A DNA stretch of 64,000 nt, from NCBI GenBank assembly GCA_034401795.1, contig CM067367.1, forward strand, positions 33,431,733-33,495,732, written 5' to 3'. Origin of the DNA: Chaetoderma sp. LZ-2023a (lineage: Eukaryota; Mollusca; Caudofoveata; Chaetodermatida; Chaetodermatidae). The notes under the pieces are model-generated. The model was not told the DNA's origin. It saw nothing but the letters and a program-made list of their open reading frames with translations, and did not search any database. The position numbers and the translations under genes were made by a program. Shown here piece by piece: positions 22,777 through 34,790 of the stretch. Position 1 is the stretch's first letter. Every line of letters starts with the position of its first letter.

Positions 22777-22982
22777 TTCGGCCAAGCTAAAATTTATAAA
22801 TGAAGTACGCATGCGTGCTTTCCCGGTGAATTGTGGGAAAATCAGCGGCAACCAGCGCCGCCTATTGACAGAAATATGAACGAACCGCCATTTTGCGTTT
22901 GAGAGAGAATGTTATATCGTCAATACCTGTTAAAAATCCAATAACATCGTCTCTCTGCATCGTACTATCCTCATGAAACATC
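22777..22982. promoter_or_regulatory. bidirectional TAF4-LSM14 promoter region
   Basis: Only 206 bp separate the two divergent start codons. The region contains CCGCCATTTTG (about 22886-22896), whose complement CAAAATGGCGG matches the YY1 consensus, and TACGCATGCGTG (about 22806-22817), close to the NRF1 palindrome. GGTGAATTGTGGGAAAA follows. No TATA box sits at a fixed distance from either gene. These are features of CpG-type housekeeping promoters; transcription starts cannot be read from sequence. Confidence 0.7.
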
Positions 22983-23014
22983 ATGAGTGGGGAATTTCAG
23001 TATCTCGGCAGTAA
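22973..23014 (+). other. upstream ORF overlapping the LSM14 start
   Basis: An ATG at 22973, ten bases before the LSM14 ATG and in another frame, opens a 13-codon frame that ends at TAA 23012-23014 inside LSM14. If included in the transcript it could lower LSM14 translation. It may be chance. Confidence 0.4.
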
Positions 23015-23103
23015 AATCAGCCTCATATCAAAGGCCGGTATTCGATATGAGGGTACTTTATACACAATAGATACCAATGAGTCTACCGTAGCTCTCTCAA
23101 AAG
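22983..23103 (+). CDS. LSM14: LSM14 exon 1 (RAP55/Scd6 family), LSm domain start
   Basis: LSM14 proteins repress translation and promote decapping in P-bodies; they bind DDX6 and 4E-T. This 40-codon exon reads [20 protein letters not shown], then [20 protein letters not shown]. Vertebrate LSM14A (from memory) begins [17 protein letters not shown] and has the same RYEG, LYTIDT and STVAL words. It is the first half of the LSm fold. The exon ends in phase 1 at AAAG followed by GTGAGG, and the spare G makes Val with exon 2. It is too short to stand out as an ORF. Its ATG faces TAF4 across 206 bp. Confidence 0.92.
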
Positions 23104-26100
23104 GTGAGGGTCAACAAACAAAGTGTAATCAAAACAAAAGATGAAAGAATGCTATTCGATAAGATTAATGCAATTAATTTAATTGTCTTTGATCAATTAT
23201 ATACGTGTGTCGTTATAGTTCTTGACTGTTTGCTGCGTGTTACCCTTTGAACCAAAAGACAGTAAATTGCATTCATTTTAAAAGTTGATTATCATTAACT
23301 GAGTGACATGAGTGAGAGATTCATCAGTCAGTAACGGATTCAAAAGGTGTATGACGAACTCGAAGTGTTTAAATTTTAATCTAATATGTTTGATAAATAC
23401 ATTCACCACTCATTCAGCCATTACAAACTAATACTAATACGTAACCATTGTACTTTTGAAGAGGCTGTTGCTTGCCACAGTTCTAAAGGCAATTCCAGAT
23501 TCTTGTCTTTACTGTTGCTTTTTTGTCTAAACCTCCGAACAGACAGTTGTAATTAAAATTATCACTAGACCTAATTTGCAGTGATAATTGAATGAAGTGT
23601 GCGGTGTGTGAATGAAGTGTGCGGTGTGTGTATGGATTTGTTGGTGTGTTAAATTCTAAATCAAACAAAGTTATGCTTTTTAGAGTACCTCGACAACAAA
23701 CCCGAATTTTGAGGAGACTATGCTCCGCGTGTGTTAGACGTTTTTATATGAGTAGGAAATTGTCTAAAACTAATATGGACATGAGAAACACCATGAATAG
23801 GCAGTCATTAGGAATTACTTTGATGAATTAGTTATATATAAGTGTGGGCACTTATCCAAAACGTAAAAAAAATCCATTCTCTGAATTGAACTCCCAATTG
23901 AGGTAACAAATTTGGAAACTTAATTTTATGAATTCAGCAACATTGCCAAATCCGGAAATGGTGTGTATCTGAATTCGGAAACGTTTCTAAGTTGAGATTT
24001 CCCAAACTGAAATTGGTACATGCAATACTAGAATGTAATTTATATGTAATGGCACAAGTTTTTAAATTAACTTGAGCCCAAGTTAATTAACTCACGCGCC
24101 ACAAGTCTGAATCAATACATGTAACCCTTTAATGGCCCAGTTCGCCAAAAAGTTTGCGCAATGGTTGTTAAAATGTTTTTTCGCAATAATGGAAATCAAT
24201 TTAGAGAGCGAATGTTTTGAATAATGTGATCATACTTAATCCGAACTGGGGAAGTCTGAATTGGGGAAGTCAATTCAGGGAAGTCAAATGCATACCAGAG
24301 CAAATATGACCATTACACACAATCCGATAAAGGAATTGGCAATATTTCAACCATTTTCTCAAGCGCAATTAGTGCATTTTGCCTCTATAGATATAACTTT
24401 CTCCAAATGGACTTCCTCAATTCGGACGAAGTATGATCATTGCTTTCACTCGATAAACAGATAGGGAATCCTGTTAGCTGTAGCGAATATGGTCTGATTA
24501 TATTAAATTATTTTATCCGAGTGCGCTCTTCTCATTAACAGAAATATCTCCATTTCCCTGAGTGGATGTATGTATGAAAATTATCCCACCAACTCAACTT
24601 CCCCAATTCGGACTTTAGCGATTCAGACCCAGTATGATCACCTTTCTCGATGTTTTGGATAGGTGGAAGCACTTATATATAAGTAGGATTGAATTCAGAT
24701 TCCTTGTAGAGGCACCCCGATCAAATATCTGAGTGACCGAGGAGAGTATCGTTGGATAATGGTATCACGTGGTACAAATTCGTATCGCATGATACAAATT
24801 CTACTCGATTACTCATGCTTCTAGTGAGAGTAACAGTGTGCACATGCGTAGATAGGTAAAGCAAGTCCAGGCCTGGGGTCAGTTACATTTAAGTGTAACT
24901 AGTTAGTTATATTGCACTGTCAGTTACATTTCAGTTACTTTGAATAATGTAACTAAAGTTACAGTTCAGTTACATTAGTTTTTTTTACTGAAATTATTAT
25001 GAAGAACTATGCAAACATCGATGTTGTCATAAAAACTAATGTAGTCAAGTTAGTCAACAAATTTAGATATATAGTAGAAAATAAATACCACTATAACCAC
25101 TGATATAAGGTACTGACAGAACTGAATCCATTTCAGATATAAAATCTGCTGAAAATTCTTTATAGGTCTTGTGAGGACTTGCGGTCGATAACGAGTTTCA
25201 ATTAATTTTCTGGTCTACTACACTATTTAAACACAATAGCGTCACTTTGGAGTGAGAAAAATGTTAGGCAGCCCAAATAACGAGATTAAATGACGCCTCA
25301 ATCTGAATCACATCACCACTCGCTGTGACTTCACACCGGTAACAGCGCTGTGAGCTGGGTCAATATTTCTCTGTCTGTAGTACAAAAGTAACATATTTTA
25401 AAACGTGCGTTTAACAGGATAGACTTCACCTACCATAACAAATTATGTCAGGTTGAAGCTAAGTCTTCAAGAAATAAACAATTTTTAAAAATCTAATGAT
25501 ATTTACTCATTTTGAATGATTTCATGGATAGCTATATTCGCATAATAATAGGACTATAACTATCGTAAACCATGGGCAATGCTGAAAATCGGCAATATTT
25601 CAATGCATGTGACAAATACTCTGTAGTCTAGTAGGCCTAATTGCGGATACATTACCATTCTTGAAAGGACTGGGTGTACTATGTAATATCTGGGATGGAT
25701 GGATGTGAGTGTGATGATCGAGGTGGGTGGGAGAGTTTGACGATGGCTATAATTGTACTATTATTCATATCTAAATGTATAGGTTACAGAGTGCAGTTAC
25801 ACCTTTTTCTGAAGATTACAAATGTACAATAAGTGTGTCAGTGTGTCCTATGTGAAATTTCCCGTGATTACTGATTAGAATGTAATTGTTTACCTATAGG
25901 CTTTTGGCAATGTATTTGTATAATAATAATAATGATGTAAGGCATGTACGGGTCAACACGTAAGTTGGTGTGTGTGGGAGGGGGGGGGGGCGGGCGGGAG
26001 GGCGTCACGCCTGTAACAATCATATGAACTATATCGTTTTCAAACCAATTTCTTCCATGTATGGAAGTAGCATACACTCATATTTCAATGTTATGAAAAA

Positions 26101-27289
26101 GCAAAACTGTAGTGGATGAACAAATTTTAAATAGGTAGGTGAACTGACAGATGTTCAGAGGTCGCTAGCGTATCATCTTTACTTACAGTGCAGCTCATAA
26201 ATAAGTTTAAATGCTTCCAAAGCAAAAACACATATGTTAGTTAGAACCATATGAACACGATACAAGAAACCCAATTATGTTCAAAATATTTAACAGTATA
26301 TGTTATTTAATTCTTCAAAAACTTGGTAGCGCTTATTGTTCCTGACGCGAACTTGAGTGTAAGTTTGAGTCTGGATGCCAAAACAGTTTAACAAAGTATA
26401 TGTTATTTAAATTGTACTATAAGCGTGCGGACGGCAGTGAAAGCCTCGCTACGCGCCTGGACCGCTGCCTTAATTGTAAACAAACCGTGTACGGTCAATA
26501 ATATGTCAATGTAAACTATACGCAAACAGATTAGTTTAGATTAGATTTATATTTACCCGACATTTTAGTTAATTTTAAACACAACTGGAGTAACTGCTAT
26601 ATTGCAATCATAAATTTATTCATAAGCCTACACAATGGTGAATTGTGATCGTATGTGCACTGAGCGGTGTAGGCCTACTTAACTATCATTTAAAAAGTTG
26701 TACATTTGTGGCCCCCCCCCTATCAGCTACGCAAAATCTCTGCAGTTAATCCAGAAAGATAAGATATATATGCATTTGTAGAATTGTATTCCAAGAAGTG
26801 TGTGGGTGGGTTTGATTAAATATAGCCTAATTCATAGCCTAATTCACGTACATGAAATCCGATGTTACTGTCATCTCTAACAGGCCTATACGTTAGAATT
26901 GTGATGTCAGGCACCGTGACCATGAGGTCTGTCCTTTAAGTTTAATCAACAAAAATATCATCAACTTCGATATTATCGAACCTTTGTGCATCTCGAACAA
27001 TGTAGCGTCCCTGTGTGAACAATGAATTGTCAAAGAATAGGTGCATAGGTGCCTAATATGCGCAGCAGTAGAAAGCCTAGCTATGCTCCCCGAGATAATA
27101 ACCTAGACTAATAGGAATTGGTGTCATCCCAGTGTGACGTCACAACTCTAGCGCGATAGCTAAAATGTTTTGTTGAAAATCTGTATTATGATTGTCACGT
27201 TAATCAGAGCGATCGGGTATCTAGTCCTCACAACATCTTTAAATTTGACTGAATATAACAAACATTAATCTTATTGTAATAAATAATTG
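23104..27289. other. LSM14 intron 1, left part: no gene seen
   Basis: No coding signal. It contains an 18-bp tandem duplication (GAATGAAGTGTGCGGTGT, about 23592-23630), inverted blocks with CTTCCCCAATTCGGAC near 24245, 24410 and 24597 that suggest an old MITE, the repeat at 24871, and G-rich and C-rich runs at 25980 and 26713. Confidence 0.5.
24871..25060. repeat. interspersed repeat, 'CAGGCCTGGGGTCAG' family, copy 1
   Basis: About 190 bp similar to 40801-41010, starting CAGGCCTGGGGTCAGTTACA and rich in repeats of GTAACT/AGTTAC. The start looks like a DNA transposon terminus, but the opposite terminus is not found. Confidence 0.6.
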
Positions 27290-27376
27290 GTTGAATGTTT
27301 TGAAACTAATTTGACTGAAAGCTTTGCTACCATAGGTGTCAACATTTTTCAGTGAAATTAGTTTCAGTGTTCAATG
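27290..27376. repeat. hairpin MITE family 1 copy
   Basis: TTGAATGTTTTGAAACTAAT at the left and GTGAAATTAGTTTCAGTGTT at the right, with a short centre between. Confidence 0.65.
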
Positions 27377-27753
27377 GATTTCCTTAGAGCATTGACTTTC
27401 TGTGATAAGATAATCCGCCATCTACCATGGGGCAATATAAGTTTCCAGTGAAATTTGCTTCGAAAACTCCATCATCTTGGATGTTTGCTTAATTTCAAAT
27501 AGGAATTTAAAATTTTGAAAATAATTTACTTTCAGTAGTTGCAATGACATTCATTTCGATCAAATAATCTGCCGAGTACTTTATACTTACTACATTTGTA
27601 ATTTTACTTTAAAAAACTGTTGCTTCATATGGCAGCCTAAGATGTATCTGCACCGAAGACTCAGAATATATAAAACACGGCACTGATTTGATATCCCGCT
27701 ATGCAGCGAGAGGATATCCCCACACACTATTGACTCGAGCCCAAGAAAAGGCT
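27377..27753. other. LSM14 intron 1 spacer, no gene seen
   Basis: AT-rich intron sequence between a MITE and the older DIRS copy C1. Confidence 0.4.
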
Positions 27754-29799
27754 TTCTCCTTCAATCAATACTTACCATTATATTACTCTGATAATACAAG
27801 CTAGCTAGCTAGTTTAAGTCTTTGTGCCTAATTTAGCTAAGTTTTTCGCGCCAGGAATTATTGGATTACCATGGAAGGAGCTACAGAAACTCGAGGCGTA
27901 TTCTTTCATGTTATTCTCTAGCATATATGGAGACTTATGTCTTTAAAATTTCGTCTGTGTCGCATGTCCCAATTTCTGACCCCGAATCTTGGGCGTGTCG
28001 TGACAACGAAATATGCCAGGTAGATCGCCTCCTTTTAAATCCCATTAGCGATCGGCAGTAATATGAAATTGGCTGTTGGTTATACGTTTTTTAACACTAA
28101 AATTGGCTGACCTCGTTCTCCGTATTATCCGAGCGGGTGACGTCACACGCGTGTTGTTTCTCGAATTTTTTATGGTGAAGAGAATATTTCATTAATTCGC
28201 GCATCTTATTCTTGGTGCTGCATACTTTTTGTACCAGAAAATTAGAATTAGGTCAAGTTTTGCGTGGTAATCACGACCTGTTTGCATTGATCGATGGTTT
28301 CAAAATTCTTGATTTAAGATGTGTTTTGCGGTTTTACCATGATCTACAGCAGTTTGTTTATGCATTTTGTTGTTTTCTTCACATATCGGTTTGGCCTTTG
28401 TTTGAGAGTATAATTGAAATTTATTCTTAAATATACCGTGAATGCTATTCGATATGGTTCTTGGTTCCGTGTGATACATCCGTCACGATCAGTATATTGG
28501 TGTATTACTGTGATATGTCGGCTATCGTTCTTGTCGCCAGATTATGCGACCTTTGTTGTAACGTTGCGGGTTTGGGGTGCTGGAGGGTTAACATTTAATT
28601 TATGGTCAAAGTATTTGAAAATTATTTGTCTGCTTTCCATTCCTGTTTCGTTCCACTTTTAGGTTTTGTGCCTATTTTTAGGCCAAGCCTACCCCGCCAT
28701 CTTGTTCCGAATGCCATAAGTCGCCTACAAAGACCATGTCTGTTTTCGATGTTCTTCCTGTAACTGTGATAATAGGTGTAGTGTTTGTTCAGTGTGGCCG
28801 ATCGAGACGTTGGTTGACTTCCTTTCTCAGAAGGACTTGGCCGGGTCTGACGTGGGGTTAGGCGGTACGAAAAGAAATCGTGGAGCGTCTGTTTCGGCCC
28901 CTGGGGGCGCTCCACGTCGGAGGTTTCAGATATGGCACCTCCGGCATGGGTCGGGGCCGCTATGCAAGGTTTCTTGCATAGCGTCCTGCCCACGCTGGTG
29001 TCGTCCGATTCCTAAGGCTGTAAGACAGTCTCTTCCCTTGACCCTGTCCTTGGACAGGGTTCTGGACTGGCTACCAAGGGAGCCATCTTGTATGGCTCCC
29101 TGGCGGTCCCGTCGGGCTCTGGCCTAATGGGTACTGTCTCTCTGTGGCCACCTCCGGGTGGTCCAGTATCGGTGGCCAGTCCGTCGATCACAGTGCTTCC
29201 TCATTGGTGACGACTCTTGGATGTCTGAAGATAAGGAGGCTGAGGAGGAGAGACTGTTGCGGCCTGAGATGCCGCGGGTGGAGAGCATGGAGGTCGATTC
29301 CATCCTGGACGGAACCGCCCTCCATCTGCCTGGCTTGGCGCAAGCCAGGTCAGTCGCTCTGCCCGTGGTTGAGGCCACAGCAGTACCGGACAGTGTTGGT
29401 TGGTTTGCCACCAACCGACAGTGGGAGGTGTTGCTGGCCAGGCTTGGTACACGCCTATCTCTCATGGGGTGCCGTTGGTGCCCGTGTATGGCCACAGTTC
29501 CATAACCGTTACGGGTCCGCACAGTTTTACGTGTGGGGCCTACTCCATGGATTAGTGAGATTCATGGGGTGGCGGCGGAACCGCGCGGTACCGGTGTTGC
29601 TGGCTTACCAGCGGTGGCTCCTAGCCGGGAGGCCGCAGCTGGTAGACCGGTGAATACGTCAACGGGTGATGTGTGGTCCGAGGCGCTCTGGCTTGGCTAG
29701 CCAGGGGTGGACCCGTCTGTGGTTTCGGCCACGGCTGAGGAGGACACGCCCCATCCGTCGGTTGCGTCAATTAGGATGTGTGTCTTGCCCGCGGCCCGG
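27754..29799 (+). mobile_element. older DIRS copy C1, 5' part
   Basis: Begins TTCTCCTTCAATCAATACTT, the family left end with several changes, and runs through the leader into the gag-like ORF, where it stops at 29799 against copy C2. Its matching right end is 37195-37294. Both C1 ends share private variants (TAATATAATGGTAAGTATTG or its complement, GCTAGCTAG), so they belong to one older element that copy C2 entered or replaced internally. Confidence 0.8.
28690..29799 (+). pseudogene. DIRS gag-like remnant (copy C1)
   Basis: Multiple frames match ORF1 of the family: the Cys-rich start is degraded (first CxxC is CSEC), followed by the P/G-rich middle (LAQARSVALPVVEATAVP, WMSEDKEAEEERLLRPEMPR). 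No frame is open over more than 170 codons. The C-terminal half is absent. Confidence 0.68.
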
Positions 29800-29924
29800 T
29801 TCTCCTTCGATCAATACTCACCATTCTGTTACTTCTGATATACAGCTGGCTCTAGGACTATAGACTTAGAAAGCTTTACCAACTCCTTGGAACCGGGTAC
29901 TCGGCTCCCAACTGCCGAGTACCC
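29800..29924 (+). repeat. extra partial DIRS left terminal repeat
   Basis: 125 bp starting TTCTCCTTCGATCAATACTC and ending GCCGAGTACCC, directly followed by the same sequence at the true start of copy C2. The two differ by a small deletion (GGCCTTGACAGC missing) and a few bases. It is a tandem duplication of the terminus, or a relic of another insertion at this spot. Confidence 0.78.
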
Positions 29925-30110
29925 TTCTCCTTCGATCAATACTCACCATTCTGTTACTTCTGATATACAGCTGGCCTTGACAGCGGCTCTAGGATTATAG
30001 ACTTAGAAAGCTTTACCGACTCCTGGGAACCGGGTACTCGGCTCCCAACTGCCGAGTACCCGTTTACCATAGAGCTCATTCTTGTTTGCATAGCAACAAG
30101 AGCAATACAT
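29925..30110 (+). repeat. DIRS copy C2 left terminal inverted repeat
   Basis: Outer end TTCTCCTTCGATCAATACTC; hairpin GGGTACTCGGCTCCCAACTG at about 30030, with GCCGAGTACCC completing it. Confidence 0.8.
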
Positions 30111-30439
30111 GCTTTTTGCAGGAGAAGATTTTTAGTGTCTTTTGTTAAAGAAATCCAAGTCTTTGTCTGTGAAGTGATAGTTTGTGCGTTCTTGAGGATT
30201 TAACTGGATACTATGGAGAATACCGCCGATGAAAACCAGGTTGTATCATTCTTTATTATCCATAGTTAAAAGACTTAGGTCTCTAAATTTCGCTGTGTCG
30301 CATGTCCTGATTTCTGACCCCAGAGAATCTGGGACGTGTGCTAACAACGATATATGCCAGACGATCGCCTTCTTTAACCCCAACAGGCGATCGGCAGATA
30401 TGAAAATAGGTGTTTGCTAGGGTATTTCTAACACGAATA

Positions 30440-30505
30440 TCGGCTGACGTCGTTCTCCGTAGGATCCGAGCGGGTGACGTCACACCCGGTTCGCTCGGAT
30501 GTTTG
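30440..30505 (+). promoter_or_regulatory. CRE-like palindrome in the DIRS leader (copy C2)
   Basis: CCGAGCGGGTGACGTCACAC and the following CCGGTTCGCTCGG form an imperfect inverted repeat with the ATF/CREB palindrome TGACGTCA near its centre. The same block lies at about 4333, 16271 and 28139. Copy D has TGATGTCA at about 46171. It could be a promoter element of the retrotransposon. Confidence 0.45.
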
Positions 30506-31027
30506 TGAAGAAAATTTTTTCATTAATTCGCGCATCTCGTTCTGGGTGCTGTGTACTAAAAATGGTACCGGAAACTTTAGAATGTTCAAGTTTACGTGCG
30601 ATCACGATCGGTTTGCAATGATCGGTGGTTTCAAAATTCTTGAGTAGATGCGTGGTCTGCGGTTTTACCGTGTGATACAGCAGTTTGTTATACATTTTGT
30701 TGTTTTCTTCACATATCGTTTGGCTTTCGTTAGGGAGTATAATTTATATTGATTGGTAAATATACCCCGAATGCTATGCGATATGATTCCTGGAGCCGTT
30801 ACACATCCTGGAGGATCTAATATGGGTGTGTTTTATGCCCGCTTCGTTCTTGTCGTCATAATCAATGCGATCTTTGTTGTAACGTTGCGGGGTGGGGTGC
30901 GGGAGGGTTACAGTTAATTTATGGTCAAATTATTTGAGAATTAATTGTCTGCCTTCCATCCGTGTCTCGTTCCGCTTGCTTATTGTAGGTTTGTGCTTAT
31001 TTATAGGCCAAGCCAGCCCCGCCATCA

Positions 31028-32361
31028 TGTGACGAGTGCCATAAATTTGTACGAGTCGTATTTAAGGACCATGTCTGCTTTAGGTGTTCGCCCTGTAACC
31101 TAGACCATAGGTGTAATGTGTGTGCGGTGTGGTCCATGGATATAATGGTTAAGTTCCTTGCCCAGAAGGACGTGGCTGGGTCTGACGCGGGGTCAGGCGG
31201 TCCGAGAGTAAATCGTGGAGCGCCCGGTTCGGCCGGTCGGGGTGCTCCACGTCCCCAGCTGGAGATGGCACCGCCGGTGTGGTTTGGGCCGGCTATGCAG
31301 GGTTTTCTGCATTGCGTTCTGCCCACGCTGGTGTCGTCCCTGCTACCAAAGGTTGGGGGGGCAGTTTCTCGCCATGCCTGGTACGGACCCTGTCCTCGGA
31401 CATGGTTCTGGACTGGTTTCTGAGGGGGCAGCTCCGGCCAGACGGGTTCTGTTTCTCTGCGGCCACCTCCGGGTGGTCCAGTAGCGGTGGCCGGTCCGTC
31501 AGGTGTGGGAGCCGTCCGCCTGTGGCTGAGGCTAATCTGGTACCGGGCACCGGTTCCGTGACGGTTGGTTTGGCACCAGCCGACACGATAACGGGTCGGC
31601 CGGGCCGGGCGTGGTACTCGCCTATCTCGCCTGGTCCGGCAGTCGGACATGGGGTGCCGTTGTTTGCGGGTGTGTCTTCATCGGAGATAGATTGGTCAGA
31701 GGCTCTGGCGTGGCTAGCCGGGGTTGACCCGTCTGTGGTTTTGGCCACGGCCGATGAAGATGCGCCCCGTCCGTCGGTTGCGTCGATCAGGACGGGGATT
31801 TTGCCCGCGGCCCGGATCCAGTCTGTGGGACTGGATCCACGGTTCATAGAATTGTTGGAGGCTATTTATAGCAAACAACTTATGACCAAGGGTCAGCTCC
31901 CTGCGGCCTCCAGGGAGGTGCGGGCAAGATGTCGTATTCCGCGGGGAGAATACGACAGATATGGTGTAGTCCCGTCGGTCACCGAGGATGACCGATGGGT
32001 ACTGGGCGTTCAGAGTGCCGGGGCGGGTGGCCCCGGTCCGGCACTTGTGGACAAGGCTCAGGTACACCAAGAGGAAGTCCTGTCCCTATGCGATGAGGGT
32101 GTGAGGGCAGCTATGAGCGCTGTCAACCACTCGTATCGTCTCCTTCAGTCGGTGTGGGCTGAAGCGGGGCCAGGCCACCCTGTGCCACCTGTGGCGCTTT
32201 CGTGCGTAAATGATGGCCTGGTGCTGTCTATGGACGCATTGGCAAGGGTGCAAGCGCGAGTGACAAAATCCAGGAGGCAAATGGTCATTGACCATATGCG
32301 TCCGGCTACGGCAGTCAGGGAGCGTCTTCTTGCGACGCCCCTGACAGGACCTAGCATCTAG
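31028..32361 (+). pseudogene. DIRS gag-like ORF1, C-terminally truncated (copy C2)
   Basis: The Cys-rich start CDECHKFVRVVFKDHVCFRC and RCNVCAVW (about 31028-31130) is followed by the segment APRPQLEMAPPVWFGPAMQG, then in another frame by the main body from 31279, including SSEIDWSEALAWLAGVDPSV, LDPRFIELLEAIYSKQLMTK and CDEGVRAAMSAVNHSYRLLQ. A deletion of about 130 bp at 32358 creates a stop after LTGPSI. The Lys-rich tail lies beyond it, out of frame (to about 32575). There is no in-frame ATG before the first CxxC in any copy. Confidence 0.75.
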
Positions 32362-32706
32362 CGGGACAACCTTCAAAGAAGCATAAGGGCAAGGCGAAAG
32401 CTAAGCCTGTTGCGGCTTCTGCTTCAGCTGGCTTTTCTCAGCCGCCGCCGGCGAAGAAAGCCAGGAAGGTTGTAGAGGCGCCTACCCTCCCCAAGTTTGC
32501 TCCTGACCGCCCTAGAGGCGGGAAGGGGGAAGGGTAAGTCCTCAAAGGGCGGACAGAAGGGACCGGATCGTACCTGAGGGTACGAGAGCTCCCTTCATAT
32601 CCGTCTGGACCGCGCCTGTGCGACAGGAACAGCGCGATGCCAGTTATACCCGTCATGCCTAGAACGAAATGGTTCTCTCTCTCTCGGTAAGGAAGAGGGG
32701 GGGGGG

Positions 32707-34790
32707 GGGCGGACTGCGAGCCGGACAACCCCATTAGACGTCGAGGCGTCTATGGTGGGTGGAAGGCTCATGCGTTTCGTCGAGGCCTGGCAAGGTGTGA
32801 CGTCAGACAGTCTGGTCCTGGGATGGTTATCCCAGGGTTACATGCCGGAGTGGTGGGACTTTCCACCACAAAATCTGTCTTTGGCACCTGTCTGGACACC
32901 CGTACCAAGGGAGCCAGACAAGTTAGAAGCCGTTCAAAAGGAAGTGTCGGGTTTGCTTCTGAAGGGAGCAATAAAACCAGCAAACCGAACACTCCAGGCT
33001 TCTATTCAAATATGTTCCTTGTCCCCAAGAGCACAGGGGGATGAAGACCCGTACTCAATCTCAGGCCATTAAATTGGTTTATCCATACGCCTCGGTTCCA
33101 GATGGAAACGCCGAGGTCGGTAATGGCGGGATTGAGGAAAGGAATGTGGTGTGTATCGATCGATCTGAAAGATGCATATTTCCACATTCCGATGAACAGG
33201 AGTTGTCACAGGTTTCTGAGATTTGTGTTTCAGAATCAAGTATGGGAGTTTATTGTTCTCCCATTTGGCCTGTCGACAGCTCCAAGGGTTTTCACAAGAG
33301 TGGTCCTTGCGGTGACAGCGTTTCTCAGAAAAGAGAACGTGGCGCTACACACCTACATAGACGACTGGCTGATCAAGGCAGACTCGGCAGCCAGGTTGGA
33401 TACTGCTCTGACTCTGAGGTTACTTTCAGATCTAGGCTGGATAGTCAACGAGGAGAAATCCGAGTTGACGCCCACTCAACATTTCGTTTATTTGGGGATG
33501 CGATTCGATCTCGAGGAGGGCAGGGTGTACCAGTCAGAGCCCAGTGTGGTGTCTCTGTTAGCCATCCTAAAGAGTTTTCGAGTGGGAAACCACATTCAGG
33601 CGAGGCGGTTCCTTCAGATGCTGGGCATGATGGTCTCCATGGAGCAGGTTATCCCGTACGCTGCTCTAATGCAAAGGCCTATCCAGTTGTATCTGATGTC
33701 TCTGTGGAAACAGAGAACAGAACCCCTGTCAAAACTGGTACCAGATTTGGAGCCGATAATGTCGCATCTTGTATGGTGGAAGGAGCGTCAGAATCTCCTA
33801 GTAGGGGTTTCGCTGCACCTACCCCACCCCCAGCTGTCCGTGTACACGGATGCATCGCTGGAGGGGTGGGGTGCCTGCCTGGGAGAACACCAGGTCTCGG
33901 GCACATGGACTCTCCCGGAGAGTCAGCTGCATATCAATCTGTTGGAAATGATGGCAGTGGAACTGGCGTTGGAAGAGTTCCTTCCGATGATCAGGGGCAA
34001 GGTGATATTGATACGGGCGGACAATTCGACAGTAGTATCATATATAAATCGCCAAGGCGGGACCAGGTCGCCCACTCTGTGTATCAGAGTGTGGCACTTG
34101 ATTCAATGGTGCAGGAATTACTCGGTTGTTTTGAAAGCAGCTCATATTCCTGGCCCATTGAACATTCTGGCGGATGCTTTGTCTCGCAGACAGAGAATTC
34201 TGCCAACAGAATGGTCCCTCAACCCTCCGGTTCTGCGACGGATCTTCGAGCATTGGGGCAAACCCAACGTGGACTTGTTCGCCACAAAGGAAAATGCTCA
34301 AATCATGACATATGTCTCGCCGATTCCAGATCCAAATGCCGTCGATACAGACGCTCTGGCGATAAGCTGGAGAGGCTTGCACGCTTACGCATACCCACCC
34401 ACCATTCTTCTACCGAAGGTATTGGTGAAGGTCAGGGAGGAACCGTGTCTGGTCCTGCTAATAGCGCCGTATTGGCCGAGCAGGGCGTCGTTCACGGATC
34501 TTCTAGATCTGTTGGTGGAAAATCCTGTGCAGTTGCCCGAGATTCCGAACATAATCTCCCAGGCCAAGGGACGCTTCCTACACGAGCGTCCCGAAATGTT
34601 CAAATTGACTGCGTGGATGTTATCAAACAACGTTCCACGTCGGAAGGCTTTTCTCGACAGGCTGCTGATTTCATCGCGGCTGCGAGAAGGAGGTCAACCT
34701 TCAAGTCATATAACAACAAGGGTAACAGATTTGCAGACTGGTGTGAAGAAAAGGGTATTGATACCTTTCAATCCACTATTCAGCAAATAG
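32707..34790 (+). CDS. DIRS RT-RNase H polyprotein; 562-codon intact frame from 33102 (copy C2)
   Basis: The enzyme would copy element RNA and degrade the template. The N-terminal part (32752-32985) with EAWQGVTSDSLVLGWLSQGY is split from the rest by a one-base deletion near 32988. From 33102 the frame is open for 562 codons. RT motif A is SIDLKDAYFHIP (residues 19-30), motif B LPFGLSTAPRVFT (53-65) and motif C YIDD (85-88). RNase H acids are D250, E282, D307 and D358, with H348. Residues about 365-562 are the DIRS-specific C-terminal region (VDLFATKENAQ, LLIAPYWPSRA). The frame ends at NPLFSK. The recombinase frame overlaps it by being open in -1 throughout. The catalytic core looks intact but the N-terminus is not in frame. 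Confidence 0.87.

Noticed and set aside
22777..22851. TAF4 translation from the upstream ATG at 22851
   Set aside because: The 25-residue extension has no resemblance to TAF4 N-termini and runs into the promoter motifs. The ATG at 22776 fits homology and context, although the longer form cannot be excluded.
34038..34382. Antisense open frames across the DIRS genes
   Set aside because: They mirror the conserved RT-RNase H codons on the opposite strand in every copy and carry no independent motif.
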